From assembly GCA_032207245.1 (NCBI GenBank), contig CM063500.1, positions 80,883,625 to 80,947,624 on the forward strand: a DNA stretch of 64,000 nucleotides, given 5' to 3'. The stretch's first letter is position 1. Each line of letters opens with the position of its first letter. A model generated the notes under the pieces. That model saw only the letters and a list, made by a program, of their open reading frames with translations. It was not told the origin of the DNA and ran no database searches. This document shows positions 1 through 15,000 of the stretch, piece by piece. This DNA is from Pardosa pseudoannulata (lineage: Eukaryota; Arthropoda; Arachnida; Araneae; Lycosidae). The position numbers were made by a program, and so were the translations under genes.

Positions 1-3000
1 TATTTTCTTTAGTATTTTTGTTAAATTTGTTCTATTTTTATAACTATTTTATTTGTCATTCAGATAACTATACTATCTGTTGAAGGGTGTGAGTGCTGGG
101 ATGCCCGCGGAGAAGTCTGAATTGTAATTGGAGAAGGTATTTGTCATTTCTCTTATGTTTATTTTCTTTAGTATTTTGTTAAATTTGTTCCATTTTTATA
201 ACTATTTTTATTTGTCATTCAGATAACTATAGTATCCGTTGAAGGGTGTGAGTGCTGGGATGCCCGCGGAGAAGTCTGAATTGTAATTGGAGAAGGTATT
301 TGTCATTTCTCTTATGTTTATTTTCTTTAGTATTTTTGTTAAATTTGTTCCATTTTTATAACTATTTTTATTTGTCATTCAGATAACTATAGTATCCGTT
401 GAAGGGTGTGAGTGCTGGGATGCCCGCGGAGAAGTCTGAATTGTAATTGGAGAAGGTATTTGTCATTTCTCTTATGTTTATTTTCTTTAGTATTTTTGTT
501 AAATTTGTTCTATTTTTATAACTATTTTTATTTGTCATTCAGATAACTATAGTATCCGTTGAAGGGTGTGAGTGCTGGGATGCCCGCGGAGAAGTCTGAA
601 TTGTAATTGGAGAAGGTATTTGTCATTTCTCTTATGTTTATTTTCTTTAGTATTTTGTTAAATTTGTTCCATTTTTATAACTATTTTTATTTGTCATTCA
701 GATAACTATAGTATCCGTTGAAGGGTGTGAGTGCTGGGATGCCCGCGGAGAAGTCTGAATTGTAATTGGAGAAGGTATTTGTCATTTCTCTTATGTTTAT
801 TTTCTTTAGTATTTTGTTAAATTTGTTCCATTTTTATAACTATTTTTATTTGTCATTCAGATAACTATAGTATCCGTTGAAGGGTGTGAGTGCTGGGATG
901 CCCGCGGAGAAGTCTGAATTGTAATTGGAGAAGGTATTTGTCATTTCTCTTATGTTTATTTTCTTTAGTATTTTGTTAAATTTGTTCCACTTTTATAACT
1001 ATTTTTATTTGTCATTCAGATAACTATAGTATCCGTTGAAGGGTGTGAGTTGCTGGGATGCCCGCGGAGAAGTCTGAATTGTAATTGGAGAAGGTATTTG
1101 TCATTTCTCTTATGTTTATTTTCTTTAGTATTTTGTTAAATTTGTTCCATTTTTATAACTATTTTTATTTGTCATTCAGATAACTATAGTATCCGTTGAA
1201 GGGTGTGAGTGCTGGGATGCCCGCGGAGAAGTCTGAATTGTAATTGGAGAAGGTATTTGTCATTTCTCTTATGTTTATTTTCTTTAGTATTTTGTTAAAT
1301 TTGTTCCATTTTTATAACTATTTTTATTTGTCTTTCAGATAACTATAGTATCCGTTGAAGGGTGTGAGTGCTGGGATGCCCGCGGAGAAGTCTGAATTGT
1401 AATTGGAGAAGGTATTTGTCATTTCTCTTATGTTTATTTTCTTTAGTATTTAGTTAAATTTGTTCCATTTTTATAACTATTTTTATTTGTCATTCAGATA
1501 ACTATAGTATCCGTTGAAGGGTGTGAGTGCTGGGATGCCCGCGGAGAAGTCTGAATTGTAATTGGAGAAGGTATTTGTCATTTCTCTTATGTTTATTTTC
1601 TTTAGTATTTTTGTTAAATTTGTTCCATTTTTATAACTATTTTTATTTGTCATTCAGATAACTATAGTATCCGTTGAAGGGTGTGAGTGCTGGGATGCCC
1701 GCGGAGAAGTCTGAATTGTAATTGGAGAAGGTATTTGTCATTTCTCTTATGTTTATTTTCTTTAGTATTTTTGTTAAATTTGTTCCATTTTTATAACTAT
1801 TTTTATTTTGTCATTCAGATAACTATAGTATCCGTTGAAGGGTGTGAGTGCTGGGATGCCCGCGGAGAAGTCTGAATTGTAATTGGAGAAGGTATTGGTC
1901 ATTTCTCTTATGTTTATTTTCTTTAGTATTTAGTTAAAATTTGTTCCATTTTTATAACTATTTTTATTTGTTCATTCAGATAACTATGTATCCGTTGAAG
2001 GGTGTGTGAGTGCTGGGATGCCCGCGGAGAAGTCTGAATTGTAATTGGAGAAGGTATTTGTCATTTCTCTTATGTTTATTTTCTTTAGTATTTTGTTAAA
2101 TTTGTTCCATTTTTATAACTATTTTTATTTGTCATTCAGATAACTATAGTATCCGTTGAAGGGTGTGAGTGCTGGGATGCCCGCGGAGAAGTCTGAATTG
2201 TAATTGGAGAAGGTATTTGTCATTTCTCTTATGTTTATTTTCTTTAGTATTTTGTTAAATTTGTTCCATTTTTATAACTATTTTTATTTGTCATTCAGAT
2301 AACTATAGTATCCGTTGAAGGGTGTGAGTGCTGGGATGCCCGCGGAGAAGTCTGAATTGTAATTGGAGAAGGTATTTGTCATTTCTCTTATGTTTATTTT
2401 CTTTAGTATTTTGTTAAATTTGTTCCATTTTTATAACTATTTTTATTTGTCATTCAGATAACTATAGTATCCGTTGAAGGGTGTGAGTGTTGGGATGCCC
2501 GCGGAGAAGTCTGAATTGTATTTGGAGAAGGTATTTGTCATTTCTCTTATGTTTATTTTCTTTAGTATTTTGTTAAATTTGTTCCATTTTTATAACTATT
2601 TTTATTTGTCATTCAGATAACTTAGTATCCGTTGAAGGGTGTGAGTGCTGGGATGCCCGCGGAGAAGTCTGAATTGTAATTGGAGAGGTATTTGTCATTT
2701 CTCTTATGTTTATTTTCTTTAGTATTTTGTTAAATTTGTTCCATTTTTATAACTATTTTTATTTGTCATTCAGATAACTATAGTATCCGTTGAAGGGTGT
2801 GAGTGCTGGGATGCCCGCGGAGAAGTCTGAATTGTAATTGGAGAAGGTATTTGTCATTTCTCTTATGTTTATTTTCTTTAGTATTTTGTTAAATTTGTTC
2901 CATTTTTATAACTATTTTTATTTGTCATTCAGATAACTATAGTATCCGTTGAAGGTTGTGAGTGCTGGGATGCCCGCGGAGAAGTCTGAATTGTAATTGG

Positions 3001-6000
3001 AGAAGGTATTTGTCATTTCTCTTATGTTTATTTTCTTTAGTATTTTTGTTAAATTTGTTCCATTTTTATAACTATTTTTATTTGTCATTCAGATAACTAT
3101 AGTATCCGTTGAAGGGTGTGAGTGCTGGGATGCCCGCGGAGAAGTGTGAATTGTAATTGGAGAAGGTATTTGTCATTTCTCTTATGTTTATTTTTTTAGT
3201 ATTTTTGTTAAATTTGTTCTATTTTTATAACTATTTTATTTGTCATTTAGATATCTATAGTATCCGTTGAAGGGTGTGTGAGTGCTGGGATGCCCGCGGA
3301 GAAGTCTGAATTGTAATTGGAGAAGGTATTTGTCATTTCTCTTATGTTTATTTTCTTTAGTATTTTGTTAAATTTGTTCCATTTTTATAACTATTTTTAT
3401 TTGTCATTCAGATAATTATAGTATCCGTTGAAGGGTGTGAGTGCTGGGATGCCCGCGGAGAAGTCTGAATTGTAATTGGAGAAGGTATTTGTCATTTCTC
3501 TTATGTTTATTTTCTTTAGTATTTTGTTAAATTTGTTCCATTTTTATAACTATTTTTATTTGTCATTCAGATAACTATAGTATCCGTTGAAGGGTGTGAG
3601 TGCTGGGGATGCCCGCGGAGAAGTCTGAATTGTAATGGGAGATGGTATTTGTCATTTCTCTTATGTTTATTTTCTTTAGTATTTTGTTAAATTTGTTCCA
3701 TTTTTATAACTATTTTTATTTGTCATTCAGATAACTATAGTATCCGTTGAAGGGTGTGAGTGCTGGGATGCCCGCGGAGAAGTCTGAATTGTAATTGGAG
3801 AAGGTATTTGTCATTTCTCTTATGTTTATTTTCTTTAGTATTTTTGTTAAATTTGTTCCATTTTTATAACTATTTTTATTTGTCTTTCAGATAACTATAG
3901 TATCCGTTGAAGTGTGTGAGTGCTGGGATGCCCGCGGAGAAGTCTGAATTGTAATTGGAGAAGGTATTTGTCATTTCTCTTATGTTTATTTTCTTTAGTA
4001 TTTTTGTTAAATTTGTTCTATTTTTATAACTATTTTTTATTTGTCATTCAGATAACTATTGTATCTGTAGAAGGGTGTGAGTGCTGGGATGCCCGCGGAG
4101 AAGTCTGAATTGTAATTGGAGAATGTATTTGTCATTTCTCTTATGTTTATTTTCTTTAGTATTTTAGTTAAATTTGTTCCATTTTTATAACTATTTTTTA
4201 TTTGTCATTCAGATAACTATAGTATCCGTTGAAGGGTGTGAGTGCTGGGATGCCCGCGGAGAAGTCTGAATTGTAATTGGAGAAGGTATTTGTCATTTCT
4301 CTTATGTTTATTTTCTTTAGTATTTTTGTTAAATTTGTTCCATTTTTATAACTATTTTTATTTGTCATTCAGATAACTATAGTATCCGTTGAAGGGTGTG
4401 AGTGCTGGGATGCCCGCGGAGAAGTCTGAATTGTAATTGGAGAAGGTATTTGTCATTTCTCTTATGTTTATTTTCTTTAGTATTTTGTTAAATTTGTTCC
4501 ATTTTATAACTATTTTTATTTGTCATTCAGATAACTATAGTATCCGTTGAAGGGTGTGAGTGCTGGGATGCCCGCGGAGAAGTCTGAATTTTAATTGGAG
4601 AAGGTAGTTGTCATTTATCTTATGTTTATTTTCTTCGTATTTTAGTTAAATTTGTTACGTTTTATTAACTTTTTTTCTTTGTCATACAGATAAGTATCCG
4701 TTGAAGGGTGTGAATGCTGGGACGTTCGCGGAGAAGACTGAATTTTAATTGGAGAAGGTAGTTGTCATTTCTCTTATGTTTATTTTCTTTAGTATTTTTG
4801 TTAAATTTGTTCCATATTTATAACTATTTTTATTTGTCATTCAGATAACTATAGTATCCGTTGAAGGGTGTGAGTGCTGGGATGCCCGCGGAGAAGTCTG
4901 AATTGTAATTGGAGAAGGTATTTGTCATTTCTCTTATGTTTATTTTCTTTAGTATTTTTGTTAAATTTGTTCCATTTTTATAACTATTTTTATTTGTCAT
5001 TCAGATAACTATAGTATCCGTTGAAGGGTGTGAGTGCTGGGATGCCCTCGGAGAAGTCTGAATTGTAATTGGAGAAGGTATTTGTCATTTCTCTTATGTT
5101 TATTTTCTTTAGTATTTTTGTTAAATTTGTTCCATTTTTATAACTATTTTTATTTGTCATTCAGATAACTATAGTATCCGTTGAAGGTTGTGAGTGCTGG
5201 GATGCCCGCGGAGAAGTCTGAATTGTAATTGGAGAAGGTATTTGTCATTTCTCTTATGTTTATTTTCTTTAGTATTTTTGTTAAATTTGTTCTATTTTTA
5301 TAACTATTTTTATTTGTCATTCAGATAACTATAGTATCCGTTGAAGGGTGTGAGTGCTGGGATGCCCGCGGAGAAGTCTGAATTGTAATTGGAGAAGGTA
5401 TTTGTCATTTCTCTTATGTTTATTTTCTTTAGTATTTTTGTTAAATTTGTTCCATTTTTATAACTATTTTTTATTTGTCATTCAGATAACTATAGTATCC
5501 GTTGAAGGGTGTGAGTGCTGGGATGCCCGCGGAGAAGTCTGAATTGTAATTGGAGAAGGTATTTGTCATTTCTCTTATGTTTATTTTCTTTAGTATTTTT
5601 GTTAAATTTGTTCTATTTTTATAACTATTTTTATTTGTCATTCAGATAACTATAGTATCCGTTGAAGGGTGTGAGTGCTGGGATGCCCGCGGAGAAGTCT
5701 GAATTGTAATTGGAGAAGGTATTTGTCATTTCTCTTATGTTTATTTTCTTCGTATTTTAGTTAAATTTGTTTCATTTTAACAACTTTTTTTAATTGTCAT
5801 TCAGATAACTATAGTATCCGTTGAAGGGTGTGAATGCTGGGATGCCCGCGGAGAAGTCTGAATTTTAATTGGAGAAGGTAGTTGTCATTTATCTTATGTT
5901 TATTTTCTTCGTATTTTGTTAAAATTTGTTCCATTTTTATAACTATTTTATTTGTCATTCAGATAACTATAGTATCCGTTGAAGGGTGTGAGTGCTGGGA

Positions 6001-9000
6001 TGCCCGCGGAGAGAAGTCTGAATTGTAATTGGAGAAGGTAATTTGTCATTTCTCTTATGTTTATTTTCTTTAGTATTTTTGTTAAAATTTGTTTCCATTT
6101 TTATAACTATTTTTATTTGTCATTCAGATAACTATAGTATCCGTTGAAGGGTGTGAGTGCTGGGATGCCCGCGGAGAAGTCTGAATTGTAATTGGAGAAG
6201 GTATTTTTCATTTCTCTTATGTTTATTTTCTTTGTATTTTAGTTAAATTTGTTCCATTTTTATAACTATTTTTATTTGTCATTCAGATAACTATAGTATC
6301 CGTTGAAGGGTGTGAGTGCTGGGATGCCCGCGGAGAAGTCTGAATTGTAATTGGAGAAGGTATTTGTCATTTCTCTTATGTTTATTTTCTTTAGTATTTT
6401 TGTTAAATTTGTTCCATTTTTATAACTATTTTTATTTGTCATTCAGATAACTATAGTATCCGTTGAAGGGTGTGAGTGCTGGGATGCCCGCGGAGAAGTC
6501 TGAATTGTAATTGGAGAAGGTATTTGTCATTTCTCTTATGTTTATTTTCTTTAGTATTTTGTTAAATTTGTTCCATTTTTATAACTATTTTTATTTGTCA
6601 TTCAGATAACTATAGTATCCGTTGAAGGGTGTGAGTGCTGGGATGCCCGCGGAGAAGTCTGAATTGTAATTGGAGAAGGTATTTGTCATTTCTCTTATGT
6701 TTATTTTCTTAGTATTTTGTTAAATTTGTTCCATTTTTATAACTATTTTTATTTGTCATTCAGATAACTATAGTATCCGTTGAAGGGTGTGAGTGCTGGG
6801 ATGCCCGCGGAGAAGTCTGAATTGTAATGGAGAAGGTATTTGTCATTTCTCTTATGTTTATTTTCTTTAGTATTTTGTTAAATTTGTTCCATTTTTATAA
6901 CTATTTTATTTTGTCATTTCAGATAACTATAGTATCCGTTGAAGGGTGTGAGTGCTGGGATGCCCGCGGAGAAGTCTGAATTCTAAATGGAGAAGGTATT
7001 TGTCATTTCTCTTATGTTTATTTTCTTTAGTATTTGTTAAATTTGTTCCATTTTTATAACTATTTTTATTTGTCATTCAGATAAACTATAGTACCGTTGA
7101 AGGGTGTGAGTGCTGGGATGCCGCGGAGAAGTCTGAATTGTAATTGGAGAAGGTATTTGTTCATTTCTCTTATGTTTATTTTCTTTAGAATTTTTGTTAA
7201 ATTTGTTCCATTTTTATAACTATTTTTATTTGTCATTCAGATAACTATAGTATCCGTTGAAGGGTGTGAGTGCTGGGATGCCCGCGGAGAAGTCTGAATT
7301 GTAATTGGAGAAGGTATTTGTCATTTCTCTTATGTTTATTTTCTTTAGTATTTTAGTTAAATTTGTTCCATTTTAACAACTTTTTTTATTTGTCATTTAG
7401 ATAACTATAGTATCCGTTGAAGGGTGTGAGTGCTGGGATGCCCGCGGAGAAGTCTGAATTGTAATTGGAGAAGGTATTTGTCATTTCTCTTATGTTTATT
7501 TTCTTTAGTATTTTAGTTAAAATTGTTCCATTTTTATAACTATTTTGTTTGTCATTCAGATAACTATAGTATCCGTTGAAGGGTGTGAGTTGCTGGGATG
7601 CCCGCGGAGAAGTCTGAATTGTAATTGGAGAAGGTAATTTGTCATTTCTTTATGTTTATTTTCTTTAGTATTTTGTTAAATTTTGTTTCCATTTTTTATA
7701 ACTATTTTTATTTGTATTCGATAACTATAGTATCCGTTGAAGGGTGTGAATGCTGGGATGCCGCGGAGAAGTTGAATTGTAATGGAGAAGGTATTTGTCA
7801 TTTTTTATGTTTATTTTCTTTAGTATTTTGTTTAAAATTTGTTCCATTTTTTATAACTATTTTTGTTTGTCATTCAGATAAACTATAGTATCCGTTGAAG
7901 GGTGTGAGTGCTGGGATGCCCGCGGAGAAGTCTGAATTGTAAATGGAGAAGGTATTGTCATTTCTCTTATTGTTTATTTTCTTTAGTATTTTAGTTAAAT
8001 TTGTTCCATTTTTTATAAATTATTTTATTTTGTCATTCAGATATATATCCGTTGAAGGGGTGTGAGTGCTGGATGCCCGCGGAGAAGTCTGAATTTGTAA
8101 TTGAGAGAAGGTATTTGTCATTTCTCTTATGGTTATTTTTATGTTAGTATTTTAGTTACATTTGTTAAATTTGTTCCATTTTTATAACTATTTTTATTTG
8201 TCATTCAGATAACTATAGTATCCGTTGAAGGGTGTGAGTGCTGGGATGCCCGCGGAGAAGTCTGAATTGTAATTGGAGAAGGTATTTGTCATTTCTATGT
8301 TTATTTTCTTTAGTATTTTTGTTAAATTTGTTCCATTTTTATAACTATTTTTATTTGTCATTCAGATAACTATAGTATCCGTTGAAGGGTGTGAGTGCTG
8401 GGATGCCCGCGGAGAAGTCTGAATTGTAATTGGAGAAGGTATTTGTCATTTCTCTTATGTTTACTTTCTTTAGAAGTTTTGTTAAATTTGTTCCATTTTT
8501 ATAACTATTTTTATTTGTATTCAGATAACTATAGTATCCGTTGAAGGGTGTGAGTGCTGGGATGCCCTCGGAGAAGTCTGAATTGTAATTGGAGAAGGTA
8601 TTTGTCATTTCTCTTATGTTTATTTTCTTTAGTATTTTTGTTAAATTTGTTCCAGTTTTATAACTATTTTATTTGTCATTCAGATAACTATAGTATCCGT
8701 TGAAGGGTGTGAGTGCTGGGATGCCGTCGGAGAAGTCTGAATTGTAATTGGAGAAGGTATTTGTCATTTCTCTTATGTTTATTTTCTTTAGTATTTTGTT
8801 AAATTTGTTCCATTTTTATAACTATTTTTATTTGTCATTCAGATAGCTATAGTATCCGTTGAAGGGTGTGAGTGCTGGGATGCCCGCGGAGAAGTCTGAA
8901 TTGTAATTGGAGAAGGTATTTGTCATTTCTCTTATGTTTATTTTCTTTAGTATTTTGTTAAATTTGTTCCAGTTTTATAACTATTTTTATTTGTCATTCA

Positions 9001-12000
9001 GATAACTATAGTATCCGTTGAAGGGTGTGAGTGCTGGGATGCCGTCGGAGAAGTCTGAATTGTAATTGGAGAAGGTATTTGTCATTTCTCTTATGTTTAT
9101 TTTCTTTAGTATTTTAGTTAAAATTGTTCCATTTTTATAACTATTTTGTTTGTCATTCAGATAACTATAGTATCCGTTGAAGGGTGTGAGTGCTGGGATG
9201 CCCGCGGAGAAGACTGAATTGTAATTGGAGAAGGTATTTGCTATTTCTCTTATGTTTATTTTCTTTAGTATTTTAGTTACAATTGTTCCATTTTTATAAC
9301 TATTTTTATTTGTCATTCAGATAACTATAGTATCCGTTGAAGGGTGTGAGTGCTGGGATGCCCGCGGAGAAGTCTGAATTGTAATTGGAGAAGGTATTTG
9401 TCATTTCTCTTATGTTTATTTTCTTTAGTATTTTGTTAAATTTGTTCCATTTTTATAACTATTTTTATTTGTCATTCAGATAACTATAGTATCCGTTGAA
9501 GGGTGTGTGTGCTGGGATGCCCGCGGAGAAGTCTGATTGTAATTGGAGAAGGTATTGTCATTTCTCTTATGTTTAATTTTCTTTAGTATTTTGTTAAATT
9601 TTGTTCCATTTTTTATAACTATTTTTATTTGTCAGAAAGAAGTCCTGAATTGTAATTGGAGAAAGTATTTGTCATTTCCCTTATGTTTATTTTCTTTAGA
9701 ATTTTTGTTAAATTTGTTCCATATTTATAACTATTTTTATTTGTCATTAAGGATTATAAAAATACTTAGTATCCGTTGATGGGTGTGAGTGCTGGGATGC
9801 CCTCGGAGAAGTCTGAATTCTAAATGGAGAAGGTATTTGTCATTTCTCTTATTATTTTCTTTAGTATTTTGTTAAATTTGTTCCATTTTTATAACTATTT
9901 TTATTTGTCATTCAGATAACTATAGTATCCGTTGAAGGGTGTGAGTGCTGGGATGCCCGCGGAGAAGTCTGAATTGTAATTGGAGAAGGTATTTGTCATT
10001 TCTCTTATGGTTTATTTTCTTTAGTATTTTGTTAAAATTGTTCCATTTTTATAACTATTTTGTTTGTCATTCAGATAACTATAGTATCCGTTGAAGGGTG
10101 TGAGTGCTGGGATGCCCGCGGAGAAGTCTGAATTGTAATTGGAGAAGGTATTTGTCATTTCTCTTATGTTTATATTCTTTAGTATTTTAGTTAAATTTCT
10201 TCCATTTTTATAACTATTTTTATTTTTCATTTAGAGAAGTATCCGTTGAAGGGTGTGAATGCTGGGATGCCCGCGGAGAAGACTGAATTGTAATTGGAGA
10301 AGGTATTTGCTATTTCTCTTATGTTTATTTTCTTTAGTATTTTAGTTAAAATTGTTCCATTTTTATAACTATTTTGTTTGTCATTCAGATAACTATAGTA
10401 TCCGTTGAAGGGTGTGAGTGCTGGGATGCCCGCGGAGAAGTCTGAATTGTAATTGGAGAAGGTATTTGTCATTTCTCTTATGTTTATTTTCTTTAGTATT
10501 TTTGTTAAAATTTGTTTCCATTTTTATAACTATTTTTATTTGTCATTCAGATAACTATAGTATCCGTTGAAGGGTGTGAGTGCTGGGATGCCCGCGGAGA
10601 AGTCTGAATTGTAATTGGAGAAGGTATTTGTCATTTCTCTTATGTTTATTTTCTTTAGTATTTTAGTTAAAATTTGTTCCATTTTTATAAACTATTTTTA
10701 TTTGTCATTCAGATAACTATAGTATCCGTTGAAGGGTGTGTGAATGCTGGGATGCCCGCGGAGAAGTCTGAATTGTAATTGGGGAAGGTATTTGTAATTT
10801 CTCTTATGTTTATTTTCTTTAGTATTTTTTTTAAAATTGTTCCATTTTTATAACTATTTTTATTTGTCATTCAGATAACTATAGTATCCGTTGAAGGGTG
10901 TGAGTGCTGGGATGCCCGCGGAGAAGTCTGAATTGTAATTGGAGAAGGTATTTGTCATTTCTCTTATGTTTATTTTCTTTAGTATTTTGTTAAATTTGTT
11001 CCATTTTTATAACTATTTTTATTTGTCATTCAGATAACTATAGTATCCGTTGAAGGGTGTGAGTGCTGGGATGCCCGCGGAGAAGTCTGAATTGTAATTG
11101 GAGAAGGTATTTGTCATTTCTCTTATGTTTATTTTCTTTAGTATTTTGTTAAATTTGTTCCATTTTATAACTATTTTTATTTGTCATTCAGATAACTATA
11201 GTATCCGTTGAAGGGTGTGAGTGCTGGGATGACCGCGGAGAAGTCTGAATTGTAATTGGAGAAGAAGGTATTCGTCATTTCTCTTATGTTTATTTTCTTT
11301 AGTATTTTGTTAAATTTTTTTCCATTTTTATAACTATTTTTATTTGTCATTCAGATAACTATAGTATCCGTTGAAGGGTGTGAGTCCTGGGATGCCCGCG
11401 GAGAAGTCTGAATTCTAAATGGAGAAGGTATTTGTCATTTCTCTTATGTTTATTTTTTAGTATTTTTGTTAAATTTGTTCTATTTTTATAACTATTTTTA
11501 TTTGTCATTCAGATAACTATAGTATCCGTTGAAGGGTGTGAGTGCTGGGATGCCCGCGGAGAAGTCTGAATTGTAATTGGAGAAGGTATTTGTCATTTCT
11601 CTTATGTTTATTTTCTTTAGTATTTTGTTAAATTTGTTCCATTTTTATAACTATTTTTTATTTGTCATTCAGATAACTATAGTATCCGTTGAAGGGTGTG
11701 AGTGCTGGGATGCCCGCGGAGAAGTCTGAATTGTAATTGGAGAAGGTATTTGTCATTTCTCTTATGTTTATTTTCTTTAGTATTTTGTTAAATTTGTTCC
11801 ATTTTTATAACTATTTTTATTTGTCATTCAGATAACTATAGTATCCGTTGAAGGGTGTGAATGCTGGGATGCCCGCGGAGAAGTCTGAATTGTAATTGGA
11901 GAAGGTATTTGTCATTACTCTTATGTTTATTTTCTTTAGTATTTTTGTTAAATTTGTTCCATTTTTATAACTATTTTTATTTGTCATTCAACTATAGTAT

Positions 12001-15000
12001 CCGTTGAAGGGTGTGAATGCTGGGATGCCGCGGAGAAGTGAATTGTAATTGGAGAAGGTATTTGTCATTTTCTTATGTTTATTTTCTTTAGTATTTTTTG
12101 TTAAATTTGTTCCATTTTTATAACTATTTTTATTTGTCATTCAGATAACTATAGTATCCGCTGAAGGCATGTGAGTGCTGGGATGCCCGCGGAGAAGTCT
12201 GAATTGTAATTGGAGAAGGTATTTGTCATTTCTCTTATGTTTATTTTCTTTAGTATTTTGTTAAATTTGTTCCATTTTTATAACTATTTTTATTTGTCAT
12301 TCAGATAACTATAGTATCCGTTGAAGGGTGTGAGTGCTGGGATGCCCGCGGAGAAGTCTGAATTGTAATTGGAGAAGGTATTTGTCATTTCTCTCATGTT
12401 TATTTTCTTTAGAATTTTTGTTAAATTTGTTTCCATTTTTTATAACTATTTTTATTTGTCATTCAGATAACTATAGTATCCGTTGAAGGGTGTGAGTGCT
12501 GGGATGCCCGCGGAGAAGTCTGAATTGTAATTGGAGAAGGTATTTGTCATTTCTCTTATGTTTATTTTTTTTAGTATTTTTGTTAAATTTGTTCCATTTT
12601 TATAACTATTTTTATTTGTCATTCAGATAACTATAGTATCCGTTGAAGGGTGTGAGTGCTGGGATGCCCGCGGAGAAGTCTGAATTGTAATTGGAGAAGG
12701 TATTTGTCATTTCTCTTATGTTTATTTTCTTTAGTATTTTTGTTAAATTTGTTCCATTTTTATAACTATTTTTATTTGTCATTCAGATAACTATAGTATC
12801 CGTTGAAGGGTGTGAGTGCTGGGATGCCCGCGGAGAAGTCTGAATTGTAATTGGAGAAGGTATTTGTCATTTCTCTTATGTTTATTTTCTTTAGTATTTT
12901 GTTAAATTTGTTCCATTTTTATAACTATTTTTATTTGTCATTCAGATAACTATAGTATCCGTTGAAGGGTGTGAGTGCTGGGATGCCCGCGGAGAAGTCT
13001 GAATTGTAATTGGAGAAGGTATTTGTCATTTCTCTTATGTTTATTTTCTTTAGTATTTTGTTAAATTTGTTCCATTTTTATAACTATATTTATTTGTCAT
13101 TCAGATAACTATAGTATCCGTTGAAGGGTGTGAGTGCTGGGATGCCCGCGGAGAAGTCTGAATTGTAATTGGAGAAGGTATTTGTCATTTTTCTTATGTT
13201 TATTTTCTTTAGTATTTTTGTTAAATTTGTTCCATTTTTATAACTATATTTATTTGTCATTCAGATAACTATAGTATCCGTTGAAGGGTGTGAGTGCTGG
13301 GATGCCCGCGGAGAAGTCTGAATTGTAATTGGAGAAGGTATTTGTCATTTCTCTTATGTTTATTTTCTTTAGTATTTTGTTAAATTTGTTCCATTTTTAT
13401 AACTATTTTTATTTGTCATTCAGATAACTATAGTATCCGTTGAAGGGTGTGAGTGCTGGGATGCCCGCGGAGAAGTCTGAATTGTAATTGGAGAAGGTAT
13501 TTGTCATTTCTCTTATGTTTATTTTCTTTAGTATTTTGTTAAATTTGTTCCATTTTTATAACTATTTTTATTTGTCATTCAGATAACTATATAACTATAG
13601 TTGAAGGGTGTGAGTGCTGGGATGCCCGCGGAGAAGTCTGAATTGTAATTGGAGAAGGTATTTGTCATTTCTCTTATGTTTATTTTCTTTAGTATTTTAG
13701 TTAAAATTGTTCCATTTTTATAACTATTTTTGTTTGTCATTCAGATAACTATAGTATCCGTTGAAGGGTGTGAGTGCTGGGATGCCCGCGGAGAAGTCTG
13801 AATTGTAATTGGAGAAGGTATTTGTCATTTCTCTTATGTTTATTTTCTTTAGTATTTTTGTTAAATTTGTTCCATTTTTATAACTATTTTTATTTGTCAT
13901 TCAGATAACTATAGTATCCGTTGAAGGTTGTGAGTGCTGGGATGCCCGCGGAGAAGTCTGAATTGTAATTGGAGAAGGTATTTGTCATTTCTCTTATGTT
14001 TATTTTCTTTAGTATTTTTGTTATTAAATTTGTTCCATTTTTATAACTATTTTTATTTGTCATTCAGATAACTATAGTATCCGTTGAAGGGTGTGAGTGC
14101 TGGGATGCCCGCGGAGAAGTCTGAATTGTAATTGGAGAAGGTATTTGTCATTTCTCTTATGTTTATTTTCTTTAGTATTTTGTTAAATTTGTTCCATTTT
14201 TATAACTATTTTTATTTGTCATTCAGATAACTATAGTATCCGTTGAAGGGTGTGAATGCTGGGATGCCCGCGGAGAAGTCTGAATTGTAATTGGAGAAGG
14301 TATTTGTCATTTCTCTTATGTTTATTTTCTTTAGTATTTTGTTAAATTTGTTCCATTTTTATAACTATTTTTATTTGTCATTCAGATAACTATAGTATCC
14401 GTTGAAGCGTGTGAGTGCTGGGATGCCCGCGGAGAAGTCTGAATTGTAATTGGAGAAGGTATTTGTCATTTCTCTTATGTTTATTTTCTTTAGTATTTTG
14501 TTAAATTTGTTCCATTTTTATAACTATTTTTATTTGTCATTCAGATAACTATAGTATCCGTTGAAGGGTGTAAATGCTGGGATGCCCGCGGAGAAGTCTG
14601 AATTGTAATTGGAGAAGGTATTTGTCATTTCTCTTATGTTTATTTTCTTTAGTATTTTGTTAAATTTGTTCCATTTTTATAACTATTTTTATTTGTCATT
14701 CAGATAACTATAGTATCCGTTGAAGGGTGTGAGTGCTGGATGCCCGCGGAGAAGTCTGAATTGTAATTGGAGAAGGTATTTGTCATTTCTCTTATGTTTA
14801 TTTTCTTTAGTATTTTGTTAAATTTGTTCCATTTTTATAACTATTTTTATTTGTCATTCAGATAACTATAGTATCCGTTGAAGGGTGTGAGTGCTGGGAT
14901 GCCCGCGGAGAAGTCTGAATTGTAATTGGAGAAGGTATTTGTCATTTCTCTTATGTTTATTTTCTTTAGTATTTTTGTTAAATTTGTTCCATTTTTATAA

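Noticed and set aside
1687..10472. Repeated 60-109 codon open frames on both strands of the satellite
   Set aside because: 159 is a multiple of three, so frames stay open across monomers by arithmetic; they break wherever a 160-base monomer occurs and show no coding signature.
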